From: Sphingomonas sp. Mn802worker
Lineage (GTDB): Bacteria; Pseudomonadota; Alphaproteobacteria; Sphingomonadales; Sphingomonadaceae
Direction: 5' to 3'
Length of the DNA: 34,322 nt
NCBI RefSeq assembly: GCF_000382485.1
Contig: NZ_AORY01000013.1
Location: 1-34,322 of the forward strand
Under the pieces are notes generated by a model that was given only the letters and a program-made list of their open reading frames with translations, did no database searches and was not told the origin of the DNA. Both the position numbers and the translations under genes were made by a program. Shown here one piece after another: positions 22,354 through 30,742 of the stretch. Within the stretch, counting starts at the first letter, position 1; every line of letters begins with the position of its first letter.

Positions 22354-22829
22354 CAGATCAGCTCCACCGCGACGCGGGTCACGTCGAGCATGTCGCGGAT
22401 GGCGTAGAGCGAGTCGCGGCGCAGCTCGCTGACGCTCGGGTCGAGATCCTCGGCCTTGCGGTCGCCGCGCGGCGTCAGCTCGACATCGCGGTAGCGTTCG
22501 ACCAGCTCGGCCTTGGCGAGCGTGAAGACGGCGCGGCGGTAGAGCAGCTCGAGGCGGCTGGCGCCGTCGATCTTCGGCGCAGGCACGTCGGCGAGCCGGG
22601 CGTGCCCGGATGCGCGCTGTGTCAGCGACCAGGTAGCGAGATCTCGGCCCACGCCCATGATGGCGGCGATCAGCGCCTCGCGCGCACGCGCGTCTGTCAC
22701 GCTCTCGCGCACGCGCAGCTGCTCGCGAAAAGCGGTCGGGTCGACATCGGGAAAGAAGCCTTCGTTGACGATCACCGCGGCGGGCGGCGCGTCGTCGTCG
22801 GGGAGGACGGTGGCGATCAGGTCAGTCAC
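22353..22829 (-). CDS. L: Head completion protein L
   Basis: This 158-aa protein starts at GTG 22829, which overlaps the stop of the preceding membrane gene. It shows the gpL pattern: NEGFFPDVDPTAFREQLRVRESVTDARAREALIAAIMGVGRDLATW, then LYRRAVFTLAKAELVERYRDVELTPRGD and LRRDSLYAIRDML. P2 gpL binds the packaged head so that tails can join. Confidence 0.9.
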   Translation of the reverse strand: MTDLIATVLPDDDAPPAAVIVNEGFFPDVDPTAFREQLRVRESVTDARAREALIAAIMGVGRDLATWSLTQRASGHARLADVPAPKIDGASRLELLYRRAVFTLAKAELVERYRDVELTPRGDRKAEDLDPSVSELRRDSLYAIRDMLDVTRVAVELI

Positions 22830-23035
22830 GCGATCTGCCCCGCGATGAGCAGCGACGCCTGCACGAAGATGACGAGGCCAACCGCAGCGACGATCAGCCC
22901 GACCGCGCGCGTGGTCAGCTGAAACGGGCGATCGGAAGGTGAAGCGATGACTGCAACGACTGTGCCGGCCAGCACGCCATACGCCCCAAAACCGAGGAGC
23001 GCGAACAGCGCGAGCGTAGCAAGTGTGGCGATCAT
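22826..23035 (-). CDS. 69-aa membrane protein inserted between M and L
   Basis: The product has two hydrophobic segments, LATLALFALLGFGAYGVLAGTVVAVI (residues 4-30) and AVGLIVAAVGLVIFVQASLLIAG (residues 45-67), with a short polar turn. P2 has no gene between M and L. The GTGA overlap with L shows it belongs to the operon. Its role could be in lysis (holin or antiholin-like) or membrane exclusion; no family is recognised. The 111 nt between it and M hold no gene. Confidence 0.6.
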   Translation of the reverse strand: MIATLATLALFALLGFGAYGVLAGTVVAVIASPSDRPFQLTTRAVGLIVAAVGLVIFVQASLLIAGQIA

Positions 23036-23146
23036 GGTGCGGTCCTTCGAGTTTCACGGGGGTGGGGACCGGGTCGAAGAGCGGCCCTGCGACCCGAAGG
23101 TCTCCCGCCTCGCGCGATCCGTCCCCGAGCGCCGGGGGCGAGCTGG

Positions 23147-23917
23147 TCAGCCGAGCGTGCCGGCATTGTCCTGGTCGGATGCGGGCAGGGCAGCGAGCGC
23201 CTTGCGCAATCCACGAATGTGCGTCTTTACGCCCGAGCGGTCATGCAGCGACTGCGCGCGCTCGAGCCGCGTGATGGCGTTGGTGATGGTCGGACGCGCC
23301 AGATCGGCTTCGGCGTCGCCGGCGACGTGGACCAGCTCGACGCCGATCGCCTTTTGCAGCTTGGCCTGCACCTCGTCGTGCATGTCGATGCCGGCGGTCA
23401 GCTCCTCCACCCGGTAGAGCAGGTCGAGCGGGAAGCGCTTGTCGAGTGCTTGGTCGCGCATCGCGGCTTCCGCGAACTCCTCGACCAGCAGCGTTGCCGC
23501 GTCGCGCTTGAACCGGATCGGCAGCTCGATGTGGAAGCGGAGCACGTGCTCGGCCAGCTCGAGCGCCCGCGCCCAATCGCCGACATCGATCGACCACACC
23601 ATGATCGTCGGCAGCACGTCGTCGGCGTCGGTCGCGCCGAGCTGGTTGCCGACCGTCATGCGGCCGGCCTCGAGCAGGCCGTCGCACCAGGCGCGGTATT
23701 CCGGCAGCATGTCGCGCTTGGCGAGGATCTTGGCGCTGGTCGCCTTGATCTGCTTTAGCCGCTGCGCGTCGTGGCGCAGCCGCAGCTTGATCTGCCCGGC
23801 GACTGGATCGATCGACGCGCGACGCGCAGGCGAGGGGGTGAGCCCGCCCCCGGACGCAGGAGCAGACGCCGATTGCAGTGCGAGAGTGCGATCCCGGTGC
23901 TTGAGAGCGAGGCTCAT
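23147..23917 (-). CDS. M: Terminase small subunit M
   Basis: This 256-aa protein has the P2 gpM pattern: MSLALKHRDRTLALQSA, then LRLRHDAQRLKQIKATSAKILAKRDMLPEYRAWCDGLL and the central VLPTIMVWSIDVGDWARALELAEHVLRF. It acts with P to recognise and cut cos. It follows N in the same operon with a 40-nt gap. Confidence 0.9.
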   Translation of the reverse strand: MSLALKHRDRTLALQSASAPASGGGLTPSPARRASIDPVAGQIKLRLRHDAQRLKQIKATSAKILAKRDMLPEYRAWCDGLLEAGRMTVGNQLGATDADDVLPTIMVWSIDVGDWARALELAEHVLRFHIELPIRFKRDAATLLVEEFAEAAMRDQALDKRFPLDLLYRVEELTAGIDMHDEVQAKLQKAIGVELVHVAGDAEADLARPTITNAITRLERAQSLHDRSGVKTHIRGLRKALAALPASDQDNAGTLG

Positions 23918-23957
23918 GGCGTGTCCTGTGGGGGCGGGCTACGTCGGGGAGCGGCGC

Positions 23958-25025
23958 TTACGCGCCGGCGGGCGCCTCCTCGGGCGCCGCCTCCATCTTG
24001 ATGTTCTCGTAGATTGCGATCAGGCCGTAATCCTCGACCACATAGGCCTCGTTGACGCTCTCGAAGTTCTCGACCTGGTCGCGCTTCGGATTGTCGATGA
24101 TCGCGCGGCGACGCGTCTCGTCCTGGTTGTAGATCGACAGGTTGTCGTAGGTGGTGATCACGATCGTGCCCTTCGGGAACGACGGCACCACCGCGGCGAG
24201 CTTGCCGCCGATCTTATCCTGCAGCAGCAACACGTCGCGCGCGAGCTGCTCGGTTGCCTTGTCGCCGGCGGTGTTGATCAGCGCGAACTTCTTCGCGTGG
24301 ACCAGCTCGTCGCTGACCATGACGACGAGGTCGGTGCGCGAGCGGTGCTGCTCATCGAGCAGCTGCAGCGCGTCGAACACCAGCGCGTCGAGGTTGACGT
24401 AATCGGCGGTGCCGGTCGCCGACACGAAGATGGCGGGCTTGTGCCCGGCCTGCGCCGGGTCCCCCGAATGCTCGCCGTCCGACACGATCCGCGCCTTCGC
24501 GTCCTCGCGCGTGTGCTGGATCCAGCCCTTGTTTACGTCCTGCAGCAGCGGGAATGCCTCGCGGTCGGTGTCCTTCGCCACGTGCGTGCCGTTCCAGCCG
24601 ATGATCATGCGATCGAGACCCTGCCGCTTGACGATTGCGTCGCGCACGATGGTCTGAAACTCCGGCCGGTGCGCCCAGGCGTCGAGCTTCGCGTAGGAGA
24701 TCGCGGTGTCGAAGTTGGTCTGCTCGCAGCGGTAGCTGGTCGCGGTCAGGCCGGTCGGGTCGATCGGCTGGCGTTCGCCCTTCGACGTGTCGGTGCGCCC
24801 GGCAATCGAGGACGTGATGCCGACGCCGACCTTCTGCCCTTCCTGCTGCGCAACCGTGACGAAGTTGATCTTGGTCAGGAACTCGCTGGACTGCTGGGTC
24901 CGTTCTTCGATCTTCTGCGCGACGGAAGGGTCGACGGTGAACTTCTCTGCCGCGGACGGGACGTTGGAGAGCTGTGCGATGACGCCGACGAAGCTGGCGT
25001 AGGCGATGCGGGTCTTGTTGCGCAT
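23958..25025 (-). CDS. N: Major capsid protein N
   Basis: This 355-aa protein is strongly like P2 gpN along its length: FTVDPSVAQKIEERTQQSSEFLTKINFV, DTSKGERQPIDPTGL, then the VKRQGLDRMIIGWNGTHVA segment, SLDAL-like NLDALVFDA, and DNLSIYNQDETRRRAIIDNPKRDQVENFESVNEAYVVEDYG. It forms the HK97-fold shell. It is longer than the mature P2 N* form and is presumably trimmed by the O protease. It follows O by 42 nt. Confidence 0.95.
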   Translation of the reverse strand: MRNKTRIAYASFVGVIAQLSNVPSAAEKFTVDPSVAQKIEERTQQSSEFLTKINFVTVAQQEGQKVGVGITSSIAGRTDTSKGERQPIDPTGLTATSYRCEQTNFDTAISYAKLDAWAHRPEFQTIVRDAIVKRQGLDRMIIGWNGTHVAKDTDREAFPLLQDVNKGWIQHTREDAKARIVSDGEHSGDPAQAGHKPAIFVSATGTADYVNLDALVFDALQLLDEQHRSRTDLVVMVSDELVHAKKFALINTAGDKATEQLARDVLLLQDKIGGKLAAVVPSFPKGTIVITTYDNLSIYNQDETRRRAIIDNPKRDQVENFESVNEAYVVEDYGLIAIYENIKMEAAPEEAPAGA

Positions 25026-25067
25026 GGTGTGTTCCGATGGTGCGAGGAGGGGGGCGGGCGGTGCCGA

Positions 25068-25943
25068 TCAGCAGTCGGTCTTGAGGCCGTCAGCACCGCC
25101 GGTGGCGAGCTGACGCGGCGTGTTCGGCGTTTCCGTGCTCGACAGGCGCGTCGTGAGCGCGGCGAGGTCGGCGCCGATCTTCTCGACCTTGGTGTCGTTC
25201 GCCTTCGCGTAGGTCGCGATGGCGTTGTTGACGGTCTCGCCGATCGAGCGCGCGAACTCGGTCAGGCCGTTGTCGTTCGCCGGCTCCTTAGCGCCGCTCC
25301 CGCCCGTGGGCGGGGTGGTCGGCTGCTGCACCGGCGCATCGTCGGGCTTCGCGAACTTGGCGGTGAACCCGTCGAACATGCCCTTGATCGAGGCGAGCAG
25401 ACCGGTCGGGTCACTGCCGTCGCCTTCCAGCACGATCTCGGCCTCGGTCGCCGCGGTAAAGAAGTTGGCCTTGTCCTGCTTGCGCAACGCGAGCGGGTTC
25501 GCGTCGCCGGCGCCAGCCGCGAAGGCGAGCATTTCGGTGCCGAGGCTGGCGGGGTTGTCGGTGACCGCGAGGCCGACCAGGCCGGCCTTGCTGGTCCCGC
25601 CGAAGTTCGGCGCGATCTCACACGAGGTGAACAGCTTCTGCTTGGCGCGGTTGAGCGTCAGCAGCTGATCGTTGGGGTCGAGCTGCGCGAACAGCGCGCG
25701 GCGCTTCACCGTCTTGCCGTCGATCACGAGATCGACGTCGTCGGCCTTCAACGCCGCCACGGTGCCGTAGGAGTTGAACGGCGGTTCCGGGCTGTAGCCG
25801 CGGATGTGCTCGCAGTTGATCGACGCGGTGTAGGTGGCGGGGTTGTAGCCGGTCGCCATCTGGTCGATCCAGTCGCGCTCGATCACGCGCCCGTCGGTGG
25901 TGCCGCCCTCGACGGCGATGCGGAAGAAGCGGGTCTTGGCCAT
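25068..25943 (-). CDS. O: Capsid scaffold/protease O
   Basis: This 291-aa protein starts at MAKTRFFRIAVEGGTTDGR. The GPO pattern is IERDWIDQMATGYNPATYTASINCEHIRGYSPEPPFNSYG, with His and Ser positions (EHIRG; KLFTSCEIAPNF) fitting its serine-protease N-half. A Pro/Asp-rich linker follows, then a helical scaffold end (ATYAKANDTKVEKIGADLAALTTRL). It assembles and then processes the prohead. It is the first gene of the leftward late block; its start is 110 nt from the Ogr-type dyad at 26041. Confidence 0.93.
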   Translation of the reverse strand: MAKTRFFRIAVEGGTTDGRVIERDWIDQMATGYNPATYTASINCEHIRGYSPEPPFNSYGTVAALKADDVDLVIDGKTVKRRALFAQLDPNDQLLTLNRAKQKLFTSCEIAPNFGGTSKAGLVGLAVTDNPASLGTEMLAFAAGAGDANPLALRKQDKANFFTAATEAEIVLEGDGSDPTGLLASIKGMFDGFTAKFAKPDDAPVQQPTTPPTGGSGAKEPANDNGLTEFARSIGETVNNAIATYAKANDTKVEKIGADLAALTTRLSSTETPNTPRQLATGGADGLKTDC

Positions 25944-26040
25944 TGTCGGTCTGGTCCTCGGGTCCGGTAAAGACACGCGGCGAGCGACCGCGTCAGCGCC
26001 GCGAACAGGGACCGAAGGGCGCGGCTTCTCAAGCGCACCC

Positions 26041-26065
26041 TCTTGTTGAATTGCTTTCTACAAGA
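26041..26065. promoter_or_regulatory. Ogr-type activator site 4 (divergent P and O)
   Basis: Arms TCTTGT/ACAAGA with inner GAAT/TTTC around TGC; one flanking C/G pair extends the dyad. It lies between the divergent O and P genes, centre 58 nt before P and 110 nt before O. P2 also drives O and P from divergent Ogr-dependent promoters. Confidence 0.75.
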
Positions 26066-26110
26066 GCGGGCTAGGGCAGGGCGTGCGGAGGCGTGGCTAG
26101 GCTCCGGCCG

Positions 26111-27910
26111 ATGTCGATCCTCGCCGATCCCCTGACGCTCGCCCCCGAGGACCGCCGCCATGCGGCGCGCAGTCTCTACTGGCGCGGCTGGAGCTATGGC
26201 CAGATCGCCGACGAGCTTCAGCTCAACCGCGACACCGTGAAGAGCTGGGGCCGGCGCGACCGCTGGGATGACGCGCCGTCGATCCGCAAGCTCGAGGACT
26301 GCCTCGAGACGCGCCTGATGGTGCTGATCTGCAAGGACAAGAAGACCGGCGCTGATTACACCGAACTTGACGCGCTACGCCGCCAAGTCGAGAGCCTGGC
26401 CAAGGTGCGCCGCTACGAGGCGCCGGGCGGGCATTCGGGTGACCTGAACGACAAGGTCGCCAACCGCAACGCGGGCGAACGCAAGCCGAAGGCGAAGAAG
26501 AATCACTTCACGACCGTGCAGGCCGAACGCCTGCGCGAGATCTTCCTCGATCAGCTCTACGGCTACCAGGAAGCGTGGTTCGCCGCGCTGTCGCAACGCA
26601 CGCGCATGATCCTGAAATCGCGCCAGATCGGCGCGACCTACTATTTTGCGTTCGAGGCGCTGATCGACGCGATCGACACCGGGCGTAACCAGATCTTCCT
26701 AAGCGCCAGCAAGGCGCAGGCGCACCAGTTCCGCTCCTACATCGTCGGCTTCGCCAAGCTGGTCGACGTGACGCTGACCGGCGATCCGATGCTGATCACG
26801 TCGGAGCTGCGCCCGGCGGACGAACCCGCGGCCGAGCTGCACTTCCTCGGCACGAACTTCCGCACCGCGCAGGGTCGGCACGGCAATTTCTACTTCGATG
26901 AGTTCTTTTGGGTCCACAGCTTCGAGGAGCTGAACAAGGTCGCCTCGGGCATGGCGACGCACAAGAAGTGGCGGAAAACCTACTTCTCCACACCATCGAC
27001 GGTGTTGCATCCGGCCTATCCGTACTGGACCGGCGAGCGGCGCAATCGGCGTCGCAGCAAGGCAGACCGCGTCGAACTGGACGTGAGCCATGCAGCGTTG
27101 GCGGGCGGCGCGGTCGGTCCCGACAGGATCTGGCGCCACATCGTCAACATCCGCGATGCGGAAGAAGCCGGCTGCGATCTGTTCGACATCGCCGAGCTGG
27201 AGGACGAATACGCGCCCGACGAGTTCGCGAACCTGTTCATGTGCGACTTCGTGGACGACAGCCAGTCAGCGTTCCGCTTCAACGAGCTGGTTAAATGCGG
27301 CGTCGACACGCTGGAGGCATGGCCCGACTTCGACCCCGACGCGGCGCGGCCATACGGTGAGCGCGCGGTGTGGGCAGGGTATGATCCGCAGAACAGCGAG
27401 ACCGGCGACAATGCGTCGCTGACGATCGCGGCACCGCCGAGCGCGCCAGGCGGCGTGTTCCGCCTGCTCGAGCGTCATCCCTTGCGCGGCATGGATTTCG
27501 AGCAGCAGGCAACCTTCGTTGAAACGATCCTGTCGCGCTACAATTGCACCTACCTCGGCGTCGACGCGACCGGGGTCGGCGCCGGCGTCTACCAGCTGCT
27601 CGCAAAGAGCGGTGTGCGCGGCGTGACGAAGATCGAATATTCGATCGAGCAGAAGCAACTCATGGTGATGAAGGCGCAGAACGTCGTCAGCCGCGGGCGC
27701 CTGGCGTTCGACAGCGGTTGGCTCGACGTCATCTCGTCGTTCGTCTCGATCAAGAAGACGATCACGCCGAGCGGGCGCAGCCTGACTTTCAAGGCCGGCC
27801 GCGGTGGCGAGGACGGTCACGCCGACCTCGCCTGGTCGATCATGCACATCCTGTTGAACGAACCGCTGGACGGCAAGGAACGCCCGACCGCGACGATGGA
27901 GATCTTCTGA
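26111..27910 (+). CDS. P: Terminase large subunit P
   Basis: This 599-aa protein has an N-terminal HTH-like part (WSYGQIADELQLNRDTVKSWGRRDRW, residues 27-52), as in P2 gpP. The ATPase domain has a Walker A-type SRQIGAT (170-176) and Walker B FYFDEFFW (260-267), with a coupling THKKWRKTYFSTPS. The nuclease part has acidic residues in WAGYDPQ, YLGVDATGVGAG and HADLAWSIM. It cuts cos DNA and pumps it into the prohead. The start at 26111 keeps the Ogr-type dyad out of the gene. One base separates it from Q. Confidence 0.94.
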   Translation: MSILADPLTLAPEDRRHAARSLYWRGWSYGQIADELQLNRDTVKSWGRRDRWDDAPSIRKLEDCLETRLMVLICKDKKTGADYTELDALRRQVESLAKVRRYEAPGGHSGDLNDKVANRNAGERKPKAKKNHFTTVQAERLREIFLDQLYGYQEAWFAALSQRTRMILKSRQIGATYYFAFEALIDAIDTGRNQIFLSASKAQAHQFRSYIVGFAKLVDVTLTGDPMLITSELRPADEPAAELHFLGTNFRTAQGRHGNFYFDEFFWVHSFEELNKVASGMATHKKWRKTYFSTPSTVLHPAYPYWTGERRNRRRSKADRVELDVSHAALAGGAVGPDRIWRHIVNIRDAEEAGCDLFDIAELEDEYAPDEFANLFMCDFVDDSQSAFRFNELVKCGVDTLEAWPDFDPDAARPYGERAVWAGYDPQNSETGDNASLTIAAPPSAPGGVFRLLERHPLRGMDFEQQATFVETILSRYNCTYLGVDATGVGAGVYQLLAKSGVRGVTKIEYSIEQKQLMVMKAQNVVSRGRLAFDSGWLDVISSFVSIKKTITPSGRSLTFKAGRGGEDGHADLAWSIMHILLNEPLDGKERPTATMEIF

Positions 27911-27911
27911 C

Positions 27912-28961
27912 ATGGCGAAGCGAAGCCGGGTGCGCGCACTGGCGCGAAGCGAGGCGCACGAGGCGGCGATCGGCGCGGTCGAGCACCAGGCGAAGCCGGG
28001 ACCGGTCGAAGCGTTCTCGTTCGGCGACCCGGAGCCGGTGCTCGACCGTCGCCAGATCCTCGACATGGCGGAATGCTACGCCAATGATCGCTGGTACGAG
28101 CCGCCAGTCTCGCGCGAGGGGTTGGCGCGGGCATTTCGCGCCTCGGCGCACCACAGCAGCGCGATCGAGTTCAAGCGCAACCTGGTCGCGGCATCACTCG
28201 AGCCGACGCGCTACCTGTCGCGCATCGACTTCATGAAGGCGGTGCAGGATTACCTGATCTTCGGCGATGCAATGTTCCAGCGCCATGACAATGTTTTTGG
28301 TGAGCCGCTGCGCGTCAGCCACGTGCCGGCGAAGTACGGCCGGCGCGGCGTCAAGCCAGGCACGTTCTTCTTCGTCCAGGGGGCGCTCGGCTCGACCGAG
28401 TTCGCGGCCGACAGCGTGATCCAGATCATGCAGCCAGACATTAACCAGGAGGTGTACGGTGTGCCCGGCTATCTGTCGGCGCTGCAATCGGCGTTGCTGA
28501 ACGAAGCCGCCACGCTGTTCCGGCGCCGCTATTACCTGAACGGCAGCCATGCCGGATACATCCTCTACGCCACCGGCGATTTCCAGAACGGCGACACCGA
28601 CGCAATGCGGCTGGCGCTGAAAAACTCGAAGGGGCCGGGCAATTTCCGCAACCTGTTCGTGCACGCGCCCGGCGGCAAGGAGGCTGGCATCAAGGTGATA
28701 CCGATCGCCGAGGTTGGCGCGAAAGACGAGTTCCTCGGCATCAAGTCGGCGACGCAAGCCGACGTGCTCGCCGCGCATCGCGTGCCGCCCCAGCTGCTCG
28801 GGATCGTGCCGGCGCAAGGGTCGGCGTTCGGCAGTCCGAAGGATGCGACCGCGATGTTTCTCGAGCTGGAGATCGAGCCGATCAAGACGGCGCTGCTCGA
28901 GCTGAACGACCGGCTGGGCGTCGAGGCGATCCGATACCGCGAGCGCCCCGCGCTCGACTAG
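27912..28961 (+). CDS. Q: Portal protein Q
   Basis: This 349-aa protein has the PBSX/P2 portal pattern: EAFSFGDPEPVLDRRQILDMAECYANDRWYEPPVSREGLARAFRASAHHSSAIEFKRN, then QIMQPDINQEVYGVPGYLSALQSALLNEAATLFRRRYYLNGSHAGYILY, and AHRVPPQLLGIVPAQGSAFGSP near the end. It forms the dodecameric DNA gate of the head. It reads towards the cos-like sequence, as in P2. Confidence 0.95.
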   Translation: MAKRSRVRALARSEAHEAAIGAVEHQAKPGPVEAFSFGDPEPVLDRRQILDMAECYANDRWYEPPVSREGLARAFRASAHHSSAIEFKRNLVAASLEPTRYLSRIDFMKAVQDYLIFGDAMFQRHDNVFGEPLRVSHVPAKYGRRGVKPGTFFFVQGALGSTEFAADSVIQIMQPDINQEVYGVPGYLSALQSALLNEAATLFRRRYYLNGSHAGYILYATGDFQNGDTDAMRLALKNSKGPGNFRNLFVHAPGGKEAGIKVIPIAEVGAKDEFLGIKSATQADVLAAHRVPPQLLGIVPAQGSAFGSPKDATAMFLELEIEPIKTALLELNDRLGVEAIRYRERPALD

Positions 28962-29113
28962 TTTCTGCGTCCGGTCAGGTGACCGGGCGGGGGAAGCCGG
29001 GTTGCCGCCCGGCTGAACCGACGAGGGATGATCTCGCCACGACACGATCGGCCAGTCGGCCGTCCCGCACCCGATTCGACTCGGGCGGGATCATAGATGC
29101 GAGATTTTCCTAC

Positions 29114-29935
29114 ATGTCATGTTCTATTTCTGTTCTCCCCGTCGCACCTGCGGCAGGGTACATCGGCGGCAAGCGCAACTTGGCGCGCCGCGTCATCGCG
29201 CTGCTCGGCCAAATACCGCACACGAGCTACGCCGAGCCCTTCGTCGGCATGGGTGGCATCTTCCTGCGCCGGCCGACCCGCCCCGCGGCCGAGGCGATCA
29301 ACGACGTGTCAGGCGACATCGCCACGTTCTTTCGCGTGCTGCAGGAGCACTATCCCTACTTCATCGACATGCTGCGCTGGCGGGTGGCGAGCCGGGCCGA
29401 GTTCGAGCGGCTGCGCGCGATCCCCGGCGATCGGCTCACCGACCTGCAGCGCGCGGCGCGGTTTCTCTACCTGCAGCGCCTGGCGTTCGGCGGTCAGGTG
29501 GAGGGGCGTACCTTCGGCGTGTCGAAGGGGCAGGGTGCCCGGTTTAACGTTGGCAAGCTCGAACCGATGCTCGCCGAGATCCACGAACGCCTGCAGGGCG
29601 TGGTGATCGAGCAGCTCGGCTATGCCGACTTCATCCGGCGCTACGATCGCGACGGCGCGCTGTTCTATCTCGACCCGCCCTACTGGGGTTGCGAGACTGA
29701 CTACGGCCAGGACGTGTTCGGCCGCGCCGACTTCGCCGCGCTCGCCGACCAGCTCGCCGGCATCAAGGGGGCGTTCGTCCTTTCGATCAACGACACGCCG
29801 GGCGCGCGCGAGGTGTTCGGCCGCTTTGACATGGTCGAGGTACCGGTGACTTACACGGTTGGCGCCGGCGCCGCGAAGAAGGTCGGCGAGCTGATCATCA
29901 GCAACCGGCTGATCGCGGGCGACCGCGCGGCTTAG
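29114..29935 (+). CDS. Dam-type (D12 class) DNA adenine methyltransferase
   Basis: This 273-aa protein starts at MSCSISVLPVAP; an upstream extension to 28979 is Arg/Ser-rich and unlike the family. Motifs are GYIGGKRNL (residues 15-23), the AdoMet-binding PFVGMGGIFL (42-51) and the catalytic DPPYWG (187-192), the alpha-class order of Dam/M.DpnII enzymes. It probably methylates adenine, perhaps GATC, and would protect the phage DNA or change host gene control. It lies between Q and cos, where P2 has no gene, so it is cargo in the late-gene end. Confidence 0.85.
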   Translation: MSCSISVLPVAPAAGYIGGKRNLARRVIALLGQIPHTSYAEPFVGMGGIFLRRPTRPAAEAINDVSGDIATFFRVLQEHYPYFIDMLRWRVASRAEFERLRAIPGDRLTDLQRAARFLYLQRLAFGGQVEGRTFGVSKGQGARFNVGKLEPMLAEIHERLQGVVIEQLGYADFIRRYDRDGALFYLDPPYWGCETDYGQDVFGRADFAALADQLAGIKGAFVLSINDTPGAREVFGRFDMVEVPVTYTVGAGAAKKVGELIISNRLIAGDRAA

Positions 29936-29981
29936 CCACGCGCGTGGTCGCGTCGATCAGGGCGGGGCGGCAGGTGCCCCC

Positions 29982-30000
29982 CGGCCTGGTCGACCGGCCG
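29982..30000. repeat. Long imperfect palindrome beside the cos-like site
   Basis: CGGCC-T-GGTCGACC-GGCCG is palindromic apart from one unpaired T and lies 20 bp from the cos-like sequence. It has no T-run after it, so it is not a good terminator. It may be part of the terminase recognition region, which cannot be shown here. Confidence 0.35.
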
Positions 30001-30019
30001 ACTTGCACCCCTACGAAAC

Positions 30020-30044
30020 GCGCTATTCCCCCCGCCTCGCCCCC
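30020..30044 (-). other. cos: Putative cos site
   Basis: On the minus strand the sequence contains GGCGAGGCGGGG followed by GGAATAGCGC. From memory, the P2 cohesive end is GGCGAGGCGGGGAAAGCAC, so the first 12 bases are identical and the rest is similar after a two-base shift. Position also fits: downstream of Q, as in P2. Three GGTGCAG copies (30065-30071, 30137-30143, 30147-30153) lie within 110 bp. Confidence 0.7.
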
Positions 30045-30156
30045 GAGCTTTATATGTCTGAAAGGGTGCAGCCTCATGAGAGAAGGCCATCGGCCTGAAA
30101 CCTGCCTGAGTCGCCAAATTCGGCCGCGCCTCGCCGGGTGCAGTACGGTGCAGCTA

Positions 30157-30738
30157 TCAGGCTTCAGAGGGCTCTCCTTGCGTTTCGCGTTCCCTGAGTT
30201 CAGCTAGGTAAGCCACGGTGAAACTGTGCAGGTCGTTGGTAAACGCGTCGACAAATTCCTTTGCCAGTCGGTACCTTGCCATGATCTCATCAGGACTCGC
30301 TTCCAGCGAAAAGCTTCCGAAGTTCTGATGGACAAGGCGGTTTCGATCGACTCCAATCGACAGAAACGCAGTTACGGTGGCAGCATAATCTGCGTCCCGT
30401 TTAAACTTGGCCTCCATGCTTTTTTTGAATTCATCGCCAAACATGGAGTAAAATTTGTTGGCGTTGGACCGGTCCCAATCAAACCAAGTATGGTACTGTC
30501 GAGATATCGCTTTCACTCGTACAACGCTGGAAAGAGGCGCTCCATTGCCCGCGTAATGATCGCTATAACTCTGTACATCGTTACTGAGTTTAACCTCGAA
30601 GTAACTGGCTGCCGACAAAAGAAGTGATTTCCGATGCAGATCGTCGACGGACGAGGCGAGTGATATCTCGCCAGCGGCACGAAGAATGCGCGAAACCTCT
30701 TGCATATTAGCGTAGAGGTCCTCGACCGGGTCTGCCAT
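30157..30738 (-). CDS. HEPN-domain putative ribonuclease
   Basis: This 193-aa all-helical protein has a HEPN-type active site RNRLVH (Arg132, Asn133, His137, an R-N-X3-H fit to the RX4-6H motif). The N-terminal helices include SLLLSAASYFEVKLSNDVQSY. The layout is similar to the RiboL-PSP or MAE_28990-like HEPN groups, which are known from comparative work to be coupled with DUF262 genes; the exact subgroup is uncertain. It starts 4 nt after the DUF262 gene in the same operon and is clearly less GC-rich than the phage core. HEPN proteins often cut RNA to stop phage growth. Confidence 0.7.
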   Translation of the reverse strand: MADPVEDLYANMQEVSRILRAAGEISLASSVDDLHRKSLLLSAASYFEVKLSNDVQSYSDHYAGNGAPLSSVVRVKAISRQYHTWFDWDRSNANKFYSMFGDEFKKSMEAKFKRDADYAATVTAFLSIGVDRNRLVHQNFGSFSLEASPDEIMARYRLAKEFVDAFTNDLHSFTVAYLAELRERETQGEPSEA

Positions 30739-30742
30739 CGGT

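Noticed and set aside
23439..25970. Very long open frame (843 codons) on the plus strand opposite M, N and O
   Set aside because: The opposite strand encodes clear P2-like M, N and O proteins; the plus reading is the Arg/Val/Gly-rich shadow typical of GC-rich DNA and matches no family.
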